Program-made: the position numbers and the translations under genes | Part shown: positions 5,221 through 7,393 of the stretch, piece after piece | Position numbering within the stretch: the first letter of the stretch is position 1 | How the letters are laid out: each line of letters starts with the position of its first letter | Notes under the pieces: model-generated | Databases searched by the model: none | What the model saw: the letters and a program-made list of their open reading frames with translations, nothing else | Told to the model about the DNA's origin: nothing | From: Chloroflexota bacterium | GTDB lineage: Bacteria; Chloroflexota; Dehalococcoidia; Dehalococcoidales; UBA3254 | Direction: 5' to 3' | DNA: 7,393 bases | Assembly (NCBI GenBank): GCA_017860765.1 | Contig: JAGDMY010000069.1 | Coordinates: forward strand, 1 to 7,393

Positions 5221-6312
5221 AAACTCACACTGAGCGTAATCAAGGCAGATATCGGGGGCTATGTCGGTCATTCCGAGTCGCATCCTGATATCCTGGAGAG
5301 GGCCAGAGGCGACCTTGATAAAGCCAAGGTTGATGGACTGCTCATCGATTACCACGTCACCAAATGTGGAGACGACCTGCAGCTGATTATGACCCACACG
5401 AGGGGGGTGGAAGATGACAAAGTCCATAAGCTGGGGTGGGACACATTGCTTCATTGTACAGCCCTGGCCAAAGAACTGAGGCTTTACGGGGCCGGTCAGG
5501 ACCTGCTGAGTGATGCTTTCTCAGGCAACGTCAAGGGCATGGGGCCGGGGTTAGCCGAAATGGAAATTGAAGAAAGGACTTCCGAGCCCGTGATAATCTA
5601 CATGGCGGATAAGACTTCCTGCGGCGCCTGGAATATGCCCCTGTACAAGATGTTTGCCGATCCCTTCAATACCATCGGCCTGGTGATTGCACCCAGTTTG
5701 CACTCCGGTTTCACCTTCGAAGTGCTGGACGTCCACAAAAATAAAAAAATCCTGCTCAATACTCCGGAGGAGATGTACGACCTGCTGGTACTGATAGGCG
5801 CTCCGGCACATTATACTGTCAGGGCGGTCTATCACCGCAAGACGGGGGATATCGCCGCCGTCTCCTCAACCCAGAAGCTGTCCTTGATGGCCGGCAGATA
5901 TGTCGGCAAGGACGACCCGGTGTGCCTGGTGCGCTGCCAGGGAAATTTCCCCGCCGTTGGCGAAGTTTTGGAGCCCTTCAGCATCCCCTTTGTAGTGGAA
6001 GGCTGGATGAGGGGTTCGCACCACGGTCCTCTGATGCCCGTGGCCCTGGTCGACAGCACCCCCAGCCGTTTCGACGGCCCTCCCAGAGTGGTGGCCCTGG
6101 GGTTCCAGCTGGCTGACGGCAAACTGGTGGGTCCCCGCGACATGTTTGCCGATAAGTCCTTCGACAACGCCCGCAAGGCGGCCGCCGATGTGGCAGACTA
6201 TTTGCGCGCCCATGGGCCCTTCGAGCCTCACCGGCTGCCTCTGGATGAAATGGAGTATACCACCATGCCGGAGGTGATGAAAAAGCTGCGCGGGCGATTC
6301 GTGGACCTGTAA
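5218..6312 (+). CDS. fbp: Fructose-1,6-bisphosphate aldolase/phosphatase, archaeal-type (class V)
   Basis: This bifunctional enzyme joins dihydroxyacetone phosphate and glyceraldehyde 3-phosphate and then removes the 1-phosphate to give fructose 6-phosphate, making this step of gluconeogenesis effectively one-way. The 364-residue product is near-colinear with the archaeal enzymes. Visible blocks are LSVIKADIGGYVGH (5-18), KCGDDLQLIMTHTRG (49-63), GAGQDLLSDAFSGNVKG (91-107), EMEIEERTSEP (114-124), MADKT (129-133), LYKMFADPFNT (142-152), YVGKDDP (228-234), WMRGSHHGPLMPV (263-275) and MEYTT (345-349). The Schiff-base Lys of the aldolase half corresponds to K231, with Y228 and Y347 as the partner tyrosines. 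Metal ligands D11, H18, D52, D53, Q94 and D131 are in place. Both activities are therefore expected. The stop overlaps the rdgB start by one base (TAATG), indicating coupling. Confidence 0.95.
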   Translation: MKLTLSVIKADIGGYVGHSESHPDILERARGDLDKAKVDGLLIDYHVTKCGDDLQLIMTHTRGVEDDKVHKLGWDTLLHCTALAKELRLYGAGQDLLSDAFSGNVKGMGPGLAEMEIEERTSEPVIIYMADKTSCGAWNMPLYKMFADPFNTIGLVIAPSLHSGFTFEVLDVHKNKKILLNTPEEMYDLLVLIGAPAHYTVRAVYHRKTGDIAAVSSTQKLSLMAGRYVGKDDPVCLVRCQGNFPAVGEVLEPFSIPFVVEGWMRGSHHGPLMPVALVDSTPSRFDGPPRVVALGFQLADGKLVGPRDMFADKSFDNARKAAADVADYLRAHGPFEPHRLPLDEMEYTTMPEVMKKLRGRFVDL

Positions 6313-6908
6313 TGCCCAGGCTGCTTCTGGCCACCAATAACGCCGGCAAAGTCCTGGAATATCAAAGCCTCCTCGAAGAGGTCCATTTTGAGATAGTTAC
6401 ACCGGCTCAGCAGGGACTCCAACTGGCTGTCCCGGAGACCGGCCGGACGTACGAAGAGAACGCCCGCCAGAAGGCGGTGACATTTGCCAGGGCCAGCCAT
6501 CTTCTGACCCTGGCCGATGATTCGGGCCTGGAGGTGGATGCCCTTAACGGCGAGCCCGGCATCCGCTCCTCCCGCTATGCCGGAGAAGGCGCCTCAGACG
6601 CCGAAAGGGTGACCTACCTGCTGGGCAAAATCCGGGGAGTTCCTCCTGAAAAGCGCACGGCCAGGTTTCGCTGTGTGATCGCTATAGCCTGGCCGGATGG
6701 CCGGGTGGTATTTTGTCATGGCAGCTGCGAAGGGGTCATCTCCTCGACCCCCTCAGGCAGCCAGGGGTTCGGCTACGACCCTGTTTTTTATTTCCCCGAA
6801 TTGAGAAAGACCATGGCGGAGCTGCCCATGGAGGTCAAAAACCGCATCAGCCACCGGGGGAGGGCAGCCCGGGAAGCCTTACGGATCTTAAGCAGCCTGG
6901 CCTCCTGA
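6312..6908 (+). CDS. rdgB: XTP/dITP pyrophosphatase (RdgB/HAM1 family)
   Basis: RdgB hydrolyses non-canonical purine triphosphates (ITP, dITP, XTP) to monophosphates and pyrophosphate, which keeps deaminated bases out of nucleic acids. The 198-residue product has the usual length and all landmarks: LLLATNNAGKVLEY (4-17) with the substrate-binding T/N/N and K13, ENARQKA (49-55), LADDSGLEVDALNGEPG (67-83) with catalytic acidic residue D70, SSRYAG (86-91), GSQGFGYDPVFYFPE (149-163), and MAELPMEVKNRISHRGRA (168-185). The ATG at 6312 overlaps the last base of the preceding stop and lacks its own clear Shine-Dalgarno, so translation probably depends on the upstream gene. This is the last gene of the unit; no classic hairpin and T-tract follow, although the repeat hairpin at 6934-6954 begins 25 bp downstream. 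Confidence 0.96.
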   Translation: MPRLLLATNNAGKVLEYQSLLEEVHFEIVTPAQQGLQLAVPETGRTYEENARQKAVTFARASHLLTLADDSGLEVDALNGEPGIRSSRYAGEGASDAERVTYLLGKIRGVPPEKRTARFRCVIAIAWPDGRVVFCHGSCEGVISSTPSGSQGFGYDPVFYFPELRKTMAELPMEVKNRISHRGRAAREALRILSSLAS

Positions 6909-6931
6909 ACCCGAATCCAACCACCCTATAT

Positions 6932-7034
6932 CCATCCCGTGCTTGACACGGGATCCAGGGGTGTGGGGGTCTGGATACCGGCTTTCGCCGGTATGGACTG
7001 GGTCCGGGGATGACATTCTTTCGCCGGTATGGAC
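6932..7034. repeat. Palindromic intergenic repeat, copy A
   Basis: This copy starts with the hairpin ATCCCGTG-CTTGA-CACGGGAT (6934-6954; 8-bp stem). A spacer follows, then a second hairpin ATACCGGC-TTTC-GCCGGTAT (6975-6994; 8-bp stem), then GTCCGGGGATGAC (7002-7014), and a second copy of the right arm GCCGGTAT (7023-7030). Its first 51 bases match copy B with one difference. Confidence 0.9.
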
Positions 7035-7047
7035 AGGTCTATCCCTT

Positions 7048-7160
7048 CTCGTCATTGACGAACAGGGTAATGATTCCCAGCTCCAAACTCCAGGCTCCAG
7101 GCTGCCCTACGCAGGTCCTTTCGGTTTGCTTCAGAAGGTCAAGGCGTTCGCCATGACGAG
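7048..7160. repeat. Possible degraded second repeat family between copies A and C
   Basis: CTCGTCAT (7048-7055) and ATGACGAG (7153-7160) form an 8-bp terminal inverted repeat around about 113 bp. The ends resemble the widespread GTCATTGCGA... type of bacterial intergenic repeat, and TTTGCTTC near the right end fits that type too. A short local hairpin TCGTC-ATT-GACGA lies at 7049-7061. The interior is diverged, so this is tentative. Confidence 0.35.
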
Positions 7161-7169
7161 CATTTTGCT

Positions 7170-7197
7170 CCATCCCGTGCCTGACACGGAATCCAGT
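7170..7197. repeat. Partial, diverged copy C of the palindromic repeat
   Basis: CCATCCCGTGCCTGACACGG (7170-7189) matches the start of copies A and B with one change (T to C in the loop), followed by AATCCAG. It keeps the CCGTG/CACGG hairpin core but lacks the rest of the element. It lies just eight bases before copy B, which points to tandem accumulation or insertion beside an existing copy. Confidence 0.75.
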
Positions 7198-7205
7198 CCT
7201 TACGT

Positions 7206-7305
7206 CCATCCCGTGCTTGACACGGGATCCAGGGGTGCGGGGGTCTGGATACCGGTCCCCGGTCAGGGCAAGGTCCGGGGATGACATTCTTTCACCGGTA
7301 TGGAC
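7206..7305. repeat. Palindromic intergenic repeat, copy B
   Basis: The left part (7206-7255) matches copy A except for C at 7239 in place of T. The middle (7257-7272) is unrelated to the middle of A. The right part from GTCCGGGGATGAC (7273) to the end matches A again except for A at 7294. The first hairpin is intact (7208-7228). The local second hairpin is lost, but ATACCGGT (7249-7256) can pair with ACCGGTAT (7294-7301). Confidence 0.9.
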
Positions 7306-7307
7306 TG

Positions 7308-7331
7308 GCTCCCGGCTCATTGCTCCCGGCT
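7308..7331. repeat. Short direct repeat GCTCCCGGCT x2
   Basis: GCTCCCGGCT occurs at 7308-7317 and again at 7322-7331, a period of 14 bases, directly after copy B. It is probably the remnant of a slippage or insertion event; no function is evident. Confidence 0.5.
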
Positions 7332-7355
7332 GCTTCCTGATAGACTTCTCCAGGT

Positions 7356-7384
7356 TTCGAATTTAATCCTGAAGGTGTTATAAT
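7356..7384 (+). promoter_or_regulatory. Predicted extended -10 promoter facing right off the window
   Basis: TGTTATAAT (7376-7384) is a perfect extended -10, with the weak -35 TTCGAA (7356-7361) 17 bp upstream. The same nine bases form the -10 of the hisA promoter on the other strand. It would drive the next gene to the right, which is not visible. Confidence 0.45.
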
Positions 7385-7393
7385 TAGATAAAA

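Larger units (their letters stand above)
6909..7393. other. Gene-free, repeat-rich intergenic region
   Basis: No convincing gene lies in these 485 bases. Open frames at 6943-7284 (+) and 7039-7320 (-) run through palindromic repeats and resemble nothing I recognise. The region holds two long repeat copies, a third short one, a possible second repeat family between them, short direct repeats near 7308-7331, and a promoter-like sequence at the right edge. Such arrays commonly sit between transcription units, and the hairpins here may also stop or protect transcripts from the rdgB side. Confidence 0.8.

Noticed and set aside
6932..7305. CRISPR array
   Set aside because: The repeats are about 100 bp, palindromic, few and unevenly spaced, with no unique spacers of regular length.
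6943..7320. Small coding genes at 6943-7284 (+) and 7039-7320 (-)
   Set aside because: Both frames are built from palindromic repeat units, giving repeated low-complexity peptides without a plausible ribosome binding site.
1..7393. A novel defence, secretion or mobile system
   Set aside because: Every confident gene belongs to a known housekeeping family, and no nuclease, transposase, toxin-antitoxin or reverse transcriptase signature was seen.

Overview
The window carries a run of bacterial housekeeping genes plus one repeat-rich intergenic stretch. The protein set suggests an anaerobic, gluconeogenic bacterium, most likely a member of Chloroflexota (Dehalococcoidia-like). Reasons are an archaeal-type (class V) fructose-1,6-bisphosphate aldolase/phosphatase, a HisA close to Dehalococcoidia versions as I remember them, a zinc-ribbon L31 followed by a DUF1385 (YqhQ-type) membrane protein, and dispersed palindromic repeats. 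This taxonomic call is an inference from memory and was not searched.

Left part (1-3204, + strand): the C-terminal two thirds of coaE; a tandem-domain universal stress protein; the ribosomal protein genes rplU (L21), rpmA (L27) and rpmE (L31), ending in a strong intrinsic terminator at 2233-2269; then the DUF1385 membrane protein, whose ribosome binding site touches the terminator U-tract. rplU has no ATG, GTG or TTG in frame at its conserved N-terminus. A well-placed Shine-Dalgarno points to an ATC codon at 1398 as the start.

Middle (3221-4367, - strand): hisA then hisI, two histidine biosynthesis enzymes that follow each other in the pathway in the order HisI then HisA. They converge on the DUF1385 gene with 16 bp between the ends. 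HisA also shows an ATC codon exactly where homologues begin, with a better Shine-Dalgarno than the GTG nine codons upstream.

Right part (4594-6908, + strand): a three-gene unit of corrinoid adenosyltransferase (TTG start), class V FBP aldolase/phosphatase (GTG start) and RdgB-type XTP/dITP pyrophosphatase (start overlaps the previous stop by one base). It is divergent from hisA across a 226-253 bp region with overlapping promoter-like sequences. This group links B12 cofactor activation, gluconeogenesis and nucleotide-pool cleaning, with no obvious shared pathway.

Right end (6909-7393): no gene. It holds two roughly 100-bp copies of a palindromic repeat, a third partial copy, a probable degraded second repeat family between them, and an extended -10 promoter facing off the window. 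One arm pair of the repeat shows a compensatory base-pair change between copies. I see no sign of a novel defence or metabolic system. The most unusual signals are the ATC starts and the modular palindromic repeats.
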